Assembly (NCBI GenBank): GCA_905182985.1
Contig: CAJJDN010000083.1
Span: 130,007-194,006 of the forward strand
Source: Paramecium sonneborni
Lineage: Eukaryota; Ciliophora; Oligohymenophorea; Peniculida; Parameciidae
Direction of reading: 5' to 3'
DNA length: 64,000 nucleotides
In this document: one piece after another, positions 35,401 to 47,209 of the stretch
How the letters are laid out: each line of letters opens with the position of its first letter
Numbering within the stretch: position 1 is the first letter of the stretch
The notes under the pieces: generated by a model
What the model was told of the DNA's origin: nothing
What the model saw: only the letters and a program-made list of their open reading frames with translations
Database searches by the model: none
Translations under genes and position numbers: made by a program

Positions 35401-37720
35401 CTTAATCTATATCTTATTCACTTCTTAAATAAGAACTTCCTGGTTCTATATCTTTTAAAAATCCTACTATTTAAATCCCTTCATCCAAATTTGGTAACAC
35501 TTTAATCATTAATGTACAAGGAACCAAATAATTATTTTTATTTTAAGCCAACAGAATCCTTTCTTATCCTATTACTTTTGAATCACTTGTTTCTAAATAA
35601 TTCTTCATAAATTAATCATGTTAATCTGCATATACTTTTGGCATTATTCTATTCACATTCTAACCTATTATATCTGATTTAGAGAATCCCAATATTCTAG
35701 TTATTTCATTATTCACATTTGTTACTACACCTATATTATTATAATTCCCTGAACAAGTTATTATACATGTATTTGCATTCTCACCATATTTCTATCTTTC
35801 TTAATCCAATCCTAATTTATTTACTGCTGTGCTCTTTTAAATATATTCTGCCTTCTCTAAAATTCTTTAACCTTCAACATCATCATTCACTATATCTTTC
35901 AAAAAGTTCCCATAAACTTATAAACATTTTATATGATTCTAATTCATTTCCTATAGCTTTTTATAAAAATCACTTGTTGATTCAACTGTATTTGTTATTT
36001 TTGATCCAAGTGATTACAATTTCTAAATATCTGGATTTTCTTCTAATAATTCTCTCCAAAATTCCATATGTAATGTAACACTCTTCTCTATACTGCTTAG
36101 AAAATTTACAAATTTATTTTAAAATACTACAATGATGTTTACATCCACTCCTTTATTTTCTGATGTTCTCATATCATTTTCTATCATTTCCTCTTCAATC
36201 AAATTCTTATATCGATAAATACTAAATTCTTCTTATAAGTTAGGTTTGTTTTCTTCAGTAATCATTAATTCAAATAATGCTTTAAATTTGTTCTTCAATT
36301 TCTCATGATGAATGTATGAATTCAATAAATGCAATCTTGGACATTTTGGATATCTATCCAAAGCATCAGATATTATACTTTTTATTAATTGATACCATCT
36401 TTTTAGTTTTTAAGGAGTCTCTTCATCTTTCAAGTTGTCAGCTACTAATTATTGACACACACAATTCTCACTTGGTTTTCCACAATTTTTTAAATGCAAT
36501 TTTAGTACTCCTTCCAAAATTATTCTAGACTATAAAATTTCACGATTTTCAATTAAATCCATGAGATGATTAATATATATTTCAATGTCTGTTTCTTTCT
36601 TAAAAGATTTGATTGGTGTTCTTAATAATTGCTATTGTCTAAAAGTCAACAATTAAAAATAAACTAAAGAAATTAATGGCATTCCTAAGATCATATAAAA
36701 TAACCCAATATCATCAACAGAATCTAAATCTAAGAATGCAGTAATGACACCTACTAAACTAGCCCAAAATAGTAAAACTTCTTAAACTACAATAAATCCA
36801 TAAACACTTTTATTATAATAGGGGGGTGATCGATATCTTTATACTAATAATAGTAAATAGAAAGCTGCTAAGAGAGAAATATAAACTTTAGATATATCTC
36901 CATTAAAATCAAGTGTTACATAAAGTGGAAGAATAATTTTAATCAATTATCTAACCAATGGAGTTTTGGATTGAGGAGATGCAAATGGAATTGGTGAACT
37001 TGGATTGAGTTCAGCATAAAGTAATCCAAAATAGAGTACATTGATTAAGAATAAGATCATACCAATAATCTATAATAATGATGATTGATTATAATACAGC
37101 CAAAGATATATGCAGAAAATGAAGACCTGTATAACATTCTAAGCCATCTGAAAATGGAGCCTTAGAATTACAATAAATGCTGGCAATGAAGGCATTGAAT
37201 ATGGGGATTGTAAGAACAGTATTCAAAAGTAATCCATACAATGAAAATATTTTTAGACAGTATGTAAGAAAGGTACTTGGCTTTCTCTTATTTGATGTCA
37301 ATTTGAATGTTATTATGATCAACAAGAATAACATTAGAATCTGAATGCCAAAAGCCTATAAATAATACAAAAATAAAACATACAATGTACATTACTATTA
37401 ACAGCACATTCACTCCACCGTTGAATATGATATAATTTACTTAAAAGTATTGTAATGCATTTCGAAAGTATTCCAACCACACTGTTTAGAATAAAAATTC
37501 TAAGTTAGGATGGATGGAATAATAAAGCTACATGATTTATCAATTCAAAAAATACAAGTTAGATGAGCTCAATCAATATTAGGAACTTAAACAAGAAAGG
37601 ACTGCAAACTTGATTCTATAATAATTCATGAGTGAGTCCATATGTCCATGTTTTTATTCTGTTCTCAAATCGTTCCCAAATAGACTCATCGTAAAACACT
37701 CGTCGATTATTCATAATCAT
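32445..37720 (-). CDS. TmcB-like large membrane protein with PAS domain (copy 2)
   Basis: A 5.3 kb gene from ATG 37720 (a second in-frame ATG is at 37714) to TGA 32445. Several introns are needed; one of about 35 nt ends near 37360. N-terminal spans include the stretch at 37089-37334 (LFLLIIITFKL, then FNAFIASIYC). The region at about 35650-36000 corresponds to the PAS segment, and linkers with acidic and Gln/Ser-rich sequence follow (SGGSVNDEM). The final span and tail (FAAFIFCWTPYLNN, MLNMIPMDIIQKYPN) match copy 1 (PLNLIQRI), so the two genes are tandem duplicates, 34 bp apart in the same direction. The exact exon set was not completed. Confidence 0.7.
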
Positions 37721-37738
37721 TTTGATATATAATAAAAT

Positions 37739-38212
37739 ATGATTAATAAGTAAAATCAATTACCTAAACATCCTAACATCTCCTTTAAATAATACTGTGA
37801 ATAGTTTGTCAAAGAAAGTCCTAAGGCTAAACTTAATAAAACAACTTATGTTTTAGAAAATTTACAATTAAATAAACTTAGGGATAAACAAAAAGAATAA
37901 TTCTAAACTTTTATCGAGGATCACATTTCATAAACTAGAAAAATTAGAGATTATGCATAATATGATGCCACCATTGTTATGGGACTTACTCCTAAGTGGC
38001 AAAGACCAAAAAATGATTATTTTAAATAAGAAATCCCCCTTATTAAACATTAATTAGATATGAGATGTACCAGATAATGTTAAGACCTCAATTTTGATTC
38101 CTGGAGGCGAATTGATTAAGCTAATTAAAAAAGAGTAAGAGGTTATTCTATTGATTCAACTATCAAAAAAACTAATCGAAAAACATACTCATTTGCTTAT
38201 CGATTTTCATGA
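37739..38212 (+). CDS. Unknown small protein, 157 residues
   Basis: Single exon, ATG 37739 to TGA 38210. The protein is hydrophilic, with a basic C-terminus (KKTNRKTYSFAYRF) and a conserved-looking central block (VMGLTPKWQRPKND). Two Cys-containing turns occur (MRCTRQCQD). There is no signal peptide or membrane span. It diverges from TmcB-like copy 2 with just 18 bp between the two start codons, so the two genes must share promoter sequence or initiate inside each other. Function unknown; the pattern could fit a ciliary microtubule inner protein but this is speculation. Confidence 0.75.
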
Positions 38213-39896
38213 TGATTACTTTCTTTATTTGTATCATATCAACTCTTTTAAATGAATTAATCAACAGAAAAATTTTATAAAATTTATTTAAATAAATTTA
38301 TAATTGTAAAACTCTATTCCATTTATCATTCTTTTTCTTGTTCTAATATTTCATTTTTTTAGATTCTATATTTATTTCAAATCAATTTAATGTAAACTAA
38401 TTTAATTATTATTTTTTACTTCAATCCTTAATTTCTAGCTTCATATTTAAGAAATAAATTTTATTATTAATTATTACCTAATCACTATAGAATGCTTGCA
38501 TCTTTTCAATATCTAATATTCAAAAATATTAAAATTCATTTATTTAAGTTGATACCTTAAAATGATTATAATTAATATTCATTAAAAATATAAAAGAGTC
38601 AGAAACCCTCTTATAAAAATAATAAACTATATTTTCTGAATCTTCATACAAAGATCCTAATGAATGTGAATTAGTCCATAAATATGAAAAAAAAATATCT
38701 AAAAATTGTAACATCTAAATCTTTTTAAATACTGTTGGCGATTAAATTGAAGGAGAGTTTTGAGTGTAAACCTGAATATGAAATTTAATTAGATTTTATT
38801 TTGAGATTTGCTCAAAAAAATTAACCTCCTTCCAAAAATATTTTGAGATAGGCTTAAAGTGAGATTTTGAACAAAAATATTGCTCTTAAAAAATTTATAA
38901 GCTATGTTGCTTGAAATTTTAAGGAGAAGGAGCTATCCCATAAAAGTTTAGACAAATAAAAAGAATTAAGATATTTTTAACATAAGAAATATATTTGGAT
39001 TCGAATAAGTCAATTTTTAAACTTCTATACTCTTATTTGATAAATAGAAGAGGGTGTGCATCTAATGAATTTATGAATGCCAAATTAAATTATTTGGTTC
39101 CTAAAATTTTAATGAATTATTAAGCCTCTTTAACATAAAAATAATATCTAATATTTAGGCACGGTTATTTTAGAAGTTGATACATTTAAATGAAGTAATT
39201 AGCTATATAGAAATGAACAATAATTAAAATTTGCAAAAGAAACAATAAATGTAATTGCAACCATTTATGGAAGTCAATTAGCTGACAATATGTTATTAAT
39301 TCTTAATTTCAATTAAAATGAGTGTTAATTTATTTAATTATATCATAAAATAATAGAGAATTGTTAATTTATCAAAATAATTATAATAATATTTACGGTA
39401 ATTAATTAAAAAAATAGTAATATATTAATATAAATTAATTATATCCAATAATTTTAACGATTTGGAACTTAAATATAAATTTAGCCATAGATTTTCAATT
39501 AATAGTTAAGAATAGACATCTCACAATTTTATGAATAAGAAAAAGTGGAGTGCTTAAAAATCGAAATTTAAGGTAGATCAGATTAAGCATATTATAAATA
39601 AGTATAATTTCAATATAATAGTCTATTCTAATATTCGCTCAGGCATTTAATCTTAATTTATATAATCAAATTAAATTATTTTTAATAAAGAAAAATAGAG
39701 TTAAATGAATAGATTATAATGAGATGAAAAACAGAGATTGAAAGAATGGAGATCAATGAATTAAATTATATAATTATTAATAACCTATAATAAAAGATGA
39801 AAGACTTAAGAATGAAATAAAAAAGTTATAGGTTATTATGTAAGAGAGATTAAGAGAAAGCTTTTATGATTTTATTATATAAATAATTATTATAAG
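38213..39896. other. Gene-free region with possible relics
   Basis: About 1.7 kb of AT-rich DNA between two plus-strand genes. Between 38720 and 39200 the base composition rises a little and short frames with Lys, Glu and Leu occur, interrupted by several TGA codons; this may be a decayed gene. A perfect 12-bp inverted repeat lies near the 3' end. Confidence 0.45.
39779..39837. repeat. Inverted repeat, 12-bp arms with 35-bp loop
   Basis: AATAACCTATAA at 39779-39790 is the reverse complement of TTATAGGTTATT at 39826-39837. It sits 60 bp upstream of the start codon at 39897, so it could be part of that gene's promoter or a small foldback. No transposase is associated. Confidence 0.7.
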
Positions 39897-40816
39897 ATGT
39901 TGCCAAAATTACATTAAAGTTCTTCTGTGTAATAAGTAAGAACATCTGAAGATTTCAGTTTAAATGAAGCAAAAAGGAGATAAAAATAACTTGAGTTGGA
40001 ATCTTAGAATGTTGAGAATAGAATCAAATAATTAAAGAAAGAAAATGAGAAACTGTCAAAAAAAGTAGAAATGGCAGAACAATTAGCTCTTGATGTGTAT
40101 GCTTAAAGACTTGCATAGAAGTTGAAAGTAATTATATTAGTTGTAATAATTAAAATAGAAAGAACAAAAATAACATCAATTATCTTTGACTGATCCAGCA
40201 AAATATTAGTAAACATAATATGAAAGAATGCATTTAAAAAAGATGAAATAAGAGGTAAAAGAGATGAAACATTAAGATGCCTAATTAATGAAAAAATCTA
40301 TAAAATTCGAATTGATGAGAACAAATGATGAGCAATTGAAAATAGCTTAAAATTTAAGATTGAAAGCAGCATTAAAGAAGGAAGAAGAGAAATTATCTTA
40401 AGCAGTAATTTAAGAAAAATTATATGAAAAATAATAAAAGGTGAGATTAGAATAGGAGAGAGAGAGATAGAAAATAATAATGGAAAATGAGAAATAGGAG
40501 TATTAGATAAAGTAATTAGAAGTATAAGAATTGAAATTGGTTGAAAAATTATAAGCAACTTAATAAAGAGAAATAGCTGTTAAAGAAAAATTGATAGCAG
40601 CAACAAGATTACCACCTGAAGATTTTGATAGAACTTATTTAGGAGGTTAATCAATAATATGCGATTAAGAAAAATAAGTAAAAATATAGAAATAATAATA
40701 AGGAATAAAAATAAGAAGAATAAAAAGAATAATAAAAAGAATAATAAGGAGAAGGAGAGTAATCAGGAGAAGGAGGGTAATAAGGTGAAGGAGGATAAGG
40801 AACATAAACTGAATGA
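39897..40816 (+). CDS. Coiled-coil protein with Gly/Glu/Gln-rich tail, probably axonemal
   Basis: Three exons with introns of 31 nt (near 40130) and 25 nt (near 40680) give 287 residues. From about residue 25 to 230 it is one long coiled coil dense in Lys, Glu, Gln and Leu (for example RIKQLKKENEKLSKKVEMAE). A short conserved-looking block ATRLPPEDFDRTYLGG ends the helix. The tail after the second intron is repetitive: EQQKEQQGEGEQSGEGG and similar units, ending GTQTE before TGA 40814. Without the second intron the frame reads an unlikely Arg/Ile-rich end, supporting the splice. Protein family not identified. Confidence 0.7.
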
Positions 40817-40905
40817 ATATGATATATAATGAAGAAAATCAGTATATATTATATAAATATATATATATCATAAATAATTATCTCAATTAGAAATATTATT
40901 TTAAA

Positions 40906-42650
40906 ATGGATCGTTCAACTCAATCTAAAGTTAGATCTGCAAGTGGTAGTAAAGATTAAAAAGAATTAGGGAAGAAGGAAAATTTTATTATTTAGTGAGA
41001 ATAAATTATAATTGGAACAATTGAAAATTACAATTAAAAATATAGAAGTATATAAGTTTTTATTATTTTAATAAGGTTGAATAAGATAGATAAATTAAAC
41101 AAAAATAATCTCAAGGAAAAAATTATTAAATTGCTGTGACATTGTGACAACTGATCAATCATTTAGTAACTGAAATAATTTAAAATTTAATAGAAACAAT
41201 TGCAAATTTAGTAGTAGATAACTAAAAAATTTCATGAGAGGCAAAAAAACGATTTGTAAAACCTTTTCATGATTAATAAAATTAATTATGAATATACAAT
41301 AGGATAACTCTAAAGTTAAAATTAAGTTCAATAAATACTATTAAAATTTATAAACTATCAAATATAGGTTGTTGTGGAAAGGAAAAAAATTTTTTAAATT
41401 TTGAAAGCCAATTTAGAAAACTAGAATTAGAGTTTTTTAATGGACAGCACTTTCTAATTTAGAAAATAATAATGTTGATATTTATTTTTGTGGTGAAAAC
41501 CAGTTTGAATTATGAAATAAATCTTTAGATGATTATTTTCTTAGCGTAGCTGAAAAAACAATGATTATTGTAGTAAATGGTGATAAACTATTTGAGAAAA
41601 AGGTAGTTGAATATTTGGAGAAGATTAAAGAAACAACAACATATAGAGATTAACCTGTTTAAGATGATAAACTAAGAATAGCATATAAAATGTTTTATGG
41701 AATAGGGCGAACTTAAAATTTTTCGACATTCTAAGGATATAATACATTAGGATTTTTTCTATTAAAATGATCCAGATTTATAGGAGAAGATTTTAGAAAA
41801 TGATTATCGTAAAGCTATCAAAGATTGATAAATAGCAAAAGAATAAGGTTATTCTAATTCATTCTTTTAGGTAGTTCAATGTTATGAATTAGTGTATGGT
41901 TATGGAGTGAATTTAGAAGAAGCCAAAAGTTATCATAAAAAATTAGCTTTAAAAGGAAATTTTGCATATAATCTCAAATACAAGTTAAATTAGAAAAATA
42001 AAAATCTTAATTAAGGAGATGATACATGCATGATGTTATGAATGATTGTAGCAACTTTGGAAAGTAGGAAAACTATTTATTTGCACATTAATACTTGATT
42101 CAAATAATGATATAAAATTCATATTTCACACAGATTTATTTCTACTTAAGATATCTCTAAGAATGTGGTTTTAGAGTTTAAGAGGATCAATCAAAAGTCA
42201 TTCATTATTATTTTAAAGGTTCTAAACTTAAAAGTTCATTTTGCATGACTGAATTAGGTATTTTGTTCTGGTGTTACTGAAAAAATTAGAAAGAAGCTCC
42301 TAAATTCTATAGGGATGCAGAAGCATTAATTAATATGGGTTTATAAATGATATGTCTATGAATGAGTCAATATAAATTATGCTCAATTTTTAATTTTTAT
42401 GAGGAAGCTTAAAAAAAATGGGTAATTCAAAATGTGATTTCCATTTTGAATTGATGTATGAAACTGGAAAGTATGTTAAAAAGGATGTTCAAAAGACTAT
42501 AAAAAGATATTAAAAAGCTGCTCAAATGTAATGTTAAGAAGCTAGAGATCTACTCAAATAAAATAGATAATAATGTTATATGATGATTCAATAGCTAAAA
42601 TATTGGTTAAGATAAATATTAATTTATTATAGTTATTCATGCTACAAATA
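40906..42650 (+). pseudogene. Decayed Sel1-repeat protein gene
   Basis: Coding remnants read in different plus-strand frames and are cut by TGA codons. Around 41560-41750 a frame reads KLFEKKVVEYLEKIKETT and KMFYGIGRTQNF; around 41800-41990 another reads GYSNSFFQVVQCYELVYGYG followed by EEAKSYHKKLALKGN, the signature of Sel1/TPR-like repeats (AxxYxxGxGVxxxxxxAxxxYxxAAxxGN). A further fragment near 42200-42330 reads YFKGSKLKSSFCMTELG. At least four in-frame TGA codons and frame changes lack plausible introns. A short start (MDRSTQSKVRSASGSKDQK) at 40906 may be its original N-terminus. It was probably a Sel1 adaptor now inactive. Confidence 0.6.
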
Positions 42651-43055
42651 GAAATGCCATCATGAAAGTTATACCTATGATCTAAAATCCTTTAATCATT
42701 CAAGAGGGAAAAAAAACTAATTAATCAAACATAGCATATAAATCTTAATATTAAGATATGGGTTGAGGCAAAATGATTAGGATTCTTGCTACCTAATGCA
42801 ACTCAATATACTTATTTTAAAAATCATTTTTAAAAACCAGGCCTTTATCATTGATCTCTATGCAAATGATTATTTTTATAAAATTATGTTAGACTCTTCT
42901 TCTCTTTAGATTATTATGTAAATTTAAAGTAAATACTTTTATTCCAATCATTATTATGATAATTTCAATAAATTTCTCCTTATTCTAAACAAATATACAG
43001 TTCAAATGTTTCAAATTATTGAATGAATCATAATTAGATAATTTTAAAACTTATT

Positions 43056-43742
43056 ATGTAGGAATTAGAAGAGTTCTTAGAAAAATAAAAAGAATTAAAT
43101 ATTAAAATGCTAAGAGATATGTTACAAACATAAAGTCTCATCTAGCATAATTTATCCATTGGATTAGACTCTTTGAAAAAGTGCATTGAAAATTTACCTA
43201 ATAAAATTGTCCCACAATAAGGATTATAATCTAGAATTACCATACATAGATAAAAGTATCATGTTATTTTACTTAGCTAACATCAATTTATTTTAAGTCA
43301 AATGGGTCATAAGAATTTCTAATCATACTTGAATTTAGAAGAAGAAATCAAAGAAATCTATAGAGAGAGAATGTTCAATTTGTCTGTTACTTTAAGAGAT
43401 ATGAATGGAAATCTTTTAGACGATGAAGACTGTCCTACTTTCCTAAGAATGTAAAATTCCCTTACAACTCAGATACACATCAGAGAAATTTCCAAAAGAA
43501 GTTTATGCCAATATTAAAGGAAAACCAATATTTAAAGGGTAAACTCAAATACTACTAAGGGGAAAAGGAGAATTTTAAAGAATATCAATCACTGAAGTTT
43601 TATCATATTATAAACATAAACTTAGGTGTCCTCTCATTTTCCTTCCGGGAAATTTATTTTAGTGATATCTTCAGAGAAAAGTTACGTAAAACCATACATT
43701 ATTGATAATTTAATTGTTAAAGCCAAAAAATTGCTTAAATGA
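43056..43742 (+). CDS. Unknown protein, beta-rich C-terminal domain
   Basis: Three exons (introns of 22 nt near 43451 and 29 nt near 43593) give 211 residues ending at TGA 43740. The first 60 residues are a Leu-rich helix. The rest looks like a compact beta domain: NLSVTLRDMNGNLLDDE, IYTSEKFPKEVYANIKGKP, ISITEVSSHFPSGKFILVIS and YVKPYIIDNLIVKAKK. This pattern recurs, by memory of ciliate proteins, in a family of unknown function; an immunoglobulin-like or DNA-binding fold is possible. Both introns are required by frame. Confidence 0.65.
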
Positions 43743-45265
43743 ATTTCATATATAAATATTGCATAATTTTCTATGATTATGAAAAATATGCTTCTCTTAA
43801 TTATTTTTCTAATTATAAATTTTTGATGTAATTTTATAATTAATTTATTCAAACAAAATAAATGTAAATTAAAATATATTGCCATTTTAGAAAAATAAAT
43901 TTAAGCAAATTCACTTTATCAATAATAATATTATAAGTTAATTCAAAATAATATTATTTCAACATAAATTTATAAAAAAAGTTGCTTCAAATAAATTATT
44001 TTACTAATATTTTAACATGGTTATTGTAACTGATTTGCCATTATTTTTGTTTTTATTAGTTTAATTTGATAAAAGAATGAAATACAATCACTATTATTTA
44101 TTGATATTCGAAATTCAAATAAATGATGGATCAATATTTAAATTCTCCAATTATTTTATTTTGAATTAACAAATAAATTTTATGCTGTTTTATTTTTCTA
44201 GTTTGTTTCTTCATAATCTTTTGTTGAAATTAAACAACACCAAAAAATGATGTTTTTTGAATTTGGATAATGGAAAGGATTTTTATGCTAAAATATTTTA
44301 AAATATTATAAATAATGTTTTTCTAGCCGTTGTTTAAGTAATTTTTTTAATTTAAATTTATTTGATTGTTTACTTAATTACTTTTTATTAATTTTTTAGC
44401 TTAGAAAATTTGTCAAATACTTTTTCTAATTTATTATAAGTTTATTTTAGATAATTTTTAGATGAGTGAAAATTAGATTTTAAAAACATTTATTGATTAT
44501 TAAAAAATGAACAAAATTCAAGAATTAATAATATAACACAAACAGAGAATGAGAAAATTAGATTTTCAAAAATTTATTTATCTTAAAATCTTTCCAATTA
44601 GTGTTATCACTCATAACTATTAATTAACTGAAACAGTTTACCTCCGTATTTGTATTATAAATACACAAATCTAAATATTCATTTATATATTTGGGATTTT
44701 AAGTAATTATTTCGAGTTTATAATTTAAAAAAGCCCCTATTTTGTGAGACTTTTTTAAATTACGAAAAATTGTTAATAATCGAAACTTCTATTAGTAGGT
44801 TTAAGGAATCATGTAAAAAATTTGGAATTATTTTTTAAAATATATTCAGTAATAGATTTTTGAAACTATTTAGCAATTTACTTTATTGAAAATCAATTGA
44901 TAAATGATTATAATTAATATTTAATTGATCTCATTAATTATTAAGAAATAATATTATTTGTATTAAAAAAGGATATGATTTTTTTGAGAATTAAAAAAAA
45001 ATTAATATAATATTTTTAGAATAAATAGATTAATATCTGTTATAGATTGTTACTCATAAAAAGTATGGTAATTATTTTATTGATTTAATGGACAATTATG
45101 ATATCTAATGATAAATTGTACAAATATTTTATCAAATGAACTCTAAGAATTCTAAATTATTAAATTTTTAAAGTATTAGAGTCTAATAAATATATGCTAT
45201 AAATGTTGATATTTATTTGATCATAGTAATAATAGTTTTAATTTTATATATTTTTTTTTAAAATA
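43743..45265. other. Gene-free AT-rich region
   Basis: About 1.5 kb with no supportable coding sequence on either strand. It contains long T and A runs and no structured repeat that I could define. Confidence 0.5.
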
Positions 45266-46198
45266 ATGAAATCGAAAAAAAGAGAAAAATCTTTAATAAA
45301 AGAACTTGATGCAATAAGATCGTTAAAAAATGAAAGTATAGATTTGAAAGAGTTGGAAGATAAAATGGTTAAATTAATTGAGAAAGCAGCCCAACATTAT
45401 TAAGATTAATTAGATAATAATATGGCTCAATTTTATTTTGAATATGGAAGCATTTTAGTTTAAATATTAGAATAATCTCAAGATTCTGTTGAAAATTCAT
45501 TAAATTGTGTAGAGATTTCTAGAAATGATAGAGAATTAAAAAATACATAATTGGCTTTTGAGAATTTAGAAGCAGCAAAGACAATCATACGTAATAGACT
45601 TGATAAGCAAAATATTGAGATGTATAAATTGTAGGAATAGTTGCAATGTAAGATATTATAGATTATCATAGAAATTAGATAAAAAATAAATGAAACAGAA
45701 TTAGAAATGAGTTTAATATTAATAAGAATAGGAGATCTTTAAACTTGGAGAGAAGATTATAAGGATGGATTATTAAATTTTTATGCAGCATTAGAAATTT
45801 TAAAAAATTCATATAATTATAAAGAACTTAGTGCAGTTCATTTTAAAATAGGAAATGCAATTTTATTATAAAATGAAAATGGATGCGAGAAATTAAGTTT
45901 GAATCATTTAGAGTAATCTTTTAGAAATTGTTACTTATAACTTTATAAGAAAGAATGTGATTTTGATTTAAGTGAAAAGAATTTAACAAAAATTGTAATT
46001 GATAATGATTTACTAAAAATGTTAATAGAAAAAATGGAAGATACTTATATTTAGTTAAATGAAATTAATGCATGTTAGAAAGAGATTGAAAAATGGAAAA
46101 GTTCAGAACCAATTTTGTAACAGGAAATATAATATTTAGGTAAGATTAGTAGATAATCTAATCAAATAAATGGTATAAAAATTAAAAGAAAAATTTGA
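45266..46198 (+). CDS. NASP/SHNi-TPR-like histone chaperone
   Basis: Single exon of 310 codons. After a basic start (MKSKKREKS), helical TPR-type repeats run through the protein: AQFYFEYGSILVQ, LAFENLEAAKTIIRNRL, ILIRIGDLQTWREDYKDGLLNF and AVHFKIGNAILL. Their order and spacing resemble NASP/Hif1/Sim3, which bind H3-H4 (and H1) with an acidic-interrupted TPR2 and a SHNi-TPR motif. The acidic insertion of animal NASP is short here. The C-terminus is basic (IKIKRKI), which may be a nuclear localisation signal. Other TPR proteins are possible, so the family call is moderate. Confidence 0.6.
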
Positions 46199-46237
46199 GT
46201 ATAATATTCTGTTTTTCATTTTTAATAATTTAATATA

Positions 46238-46992
46238 ATGAATCGAGATAGTCTTGAAAAAATTTGTAATTAAGCCACAAAGTTTTGGAAATAATAATTC
46301 ATTCCGTCACCTAAATAAGATTAAGACATTTCAACTAATGTTGGATCAAATATCTTAGAATAAGAATCTATTTTTGAATTATCTGCCAAAAAAACAGAAT
46401 AATATCTGTTTTTTGATATTGAAAGATAAAACTAAAAAAATGAAAAAATTGAGTAAATATTTTCAGAAGACCTCATTAAACAATAATAGTAATTTGAATA
46501 AGAAAACAATTATGATGCAGAAATAAGTTGTTCATAGTGTTCAGATTGCTCGAACAAAAGAAGAGATAAAAAAAAATAAAAACCAAGATCTTTTAGATCG
46601 AGTAAATATATCAAGTATATCTAAGCAAAATAACGGTTTACAATATCTGAAGAAGCTTTTATTATAGAATAGTCAAGAAAAGGAACTAGTTTTACAGATA
46701 TTGCATCACAAATTCCAGGTTCTACTGTTAATCAAGTCAAACATCATCTATTGAAAAAACTTAAAATCTGTAGTAAAAATACTAATCTTTAAGGAGATAG
46801 TATTGCTGAAATAATCTTAAAAATTTAATAATTATAACAGTATATCACTATTAATATTTTAGAAATGAGAATATAGATAATGCTGTTAAAATTTAAGAAC
46901 TCAGATAACATATATCTTCAATAGAAAATCATTTGCATCAAACTAAGTAAATGATTCTATATAAGTATATGATATTATTTCAATAATAATGA
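46238..46992 (+). CDS. SANT/Myb-like DNA-binding protein
   Basis: Two exons (one 23-nt intron near 46843) give 243 residues. The N-terminal 110 residues are acidic and Gln-rich, followed by a CSQCSDCSNKRR cluster and a basic patch (KKKQKPRSFRSSK). Residues about 140-190 form a helix-turn-helix repeat of SANT/Myb type: RFTISEEAFIIEQSRKG, FTDIASQIPGSTVNQVKHHL. The expected Trp residues are mostly replaced, as often in SANT domains. A C-terminal coiled coil follows. It probably acts in the nucleus in transcription or chromatin. It lies 39 bp from the NASP-like gene, in the same direction. Confidence 0.65.
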
Positions 46993-47209
46993 TAATGAGT
47001 AGATATCTTTCATATTTTAATCATTTAGCCAATAAAAAAAACAGACGACTATTTATATTATTAAATATCTATATCTAAGAATGCAATAATCTTTTTGTTA
47101 ATTTAGAAAGAGAACATTAATTACAAATCTAAAAATATAAATATCAAAAACAAAACGTTATTAGATATATATTAATATTATAATAATGCTTAAAATAGTA
47201 AATACAATA

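Noticed and set aside
35719..36528. Plus-strand frames at 35719-36078 and 36316-36528
   Set aside because: They are antisense to TmcB-like copy 2 and have the low-complexity Leu/His/Ser composition expected of antisense frames.
40298..40558. Minus-strand hydrophobic frame
   Set aside because: Antisense of the Lys/Glu/Gln-rich coiled-coil gene at 39897-40816.
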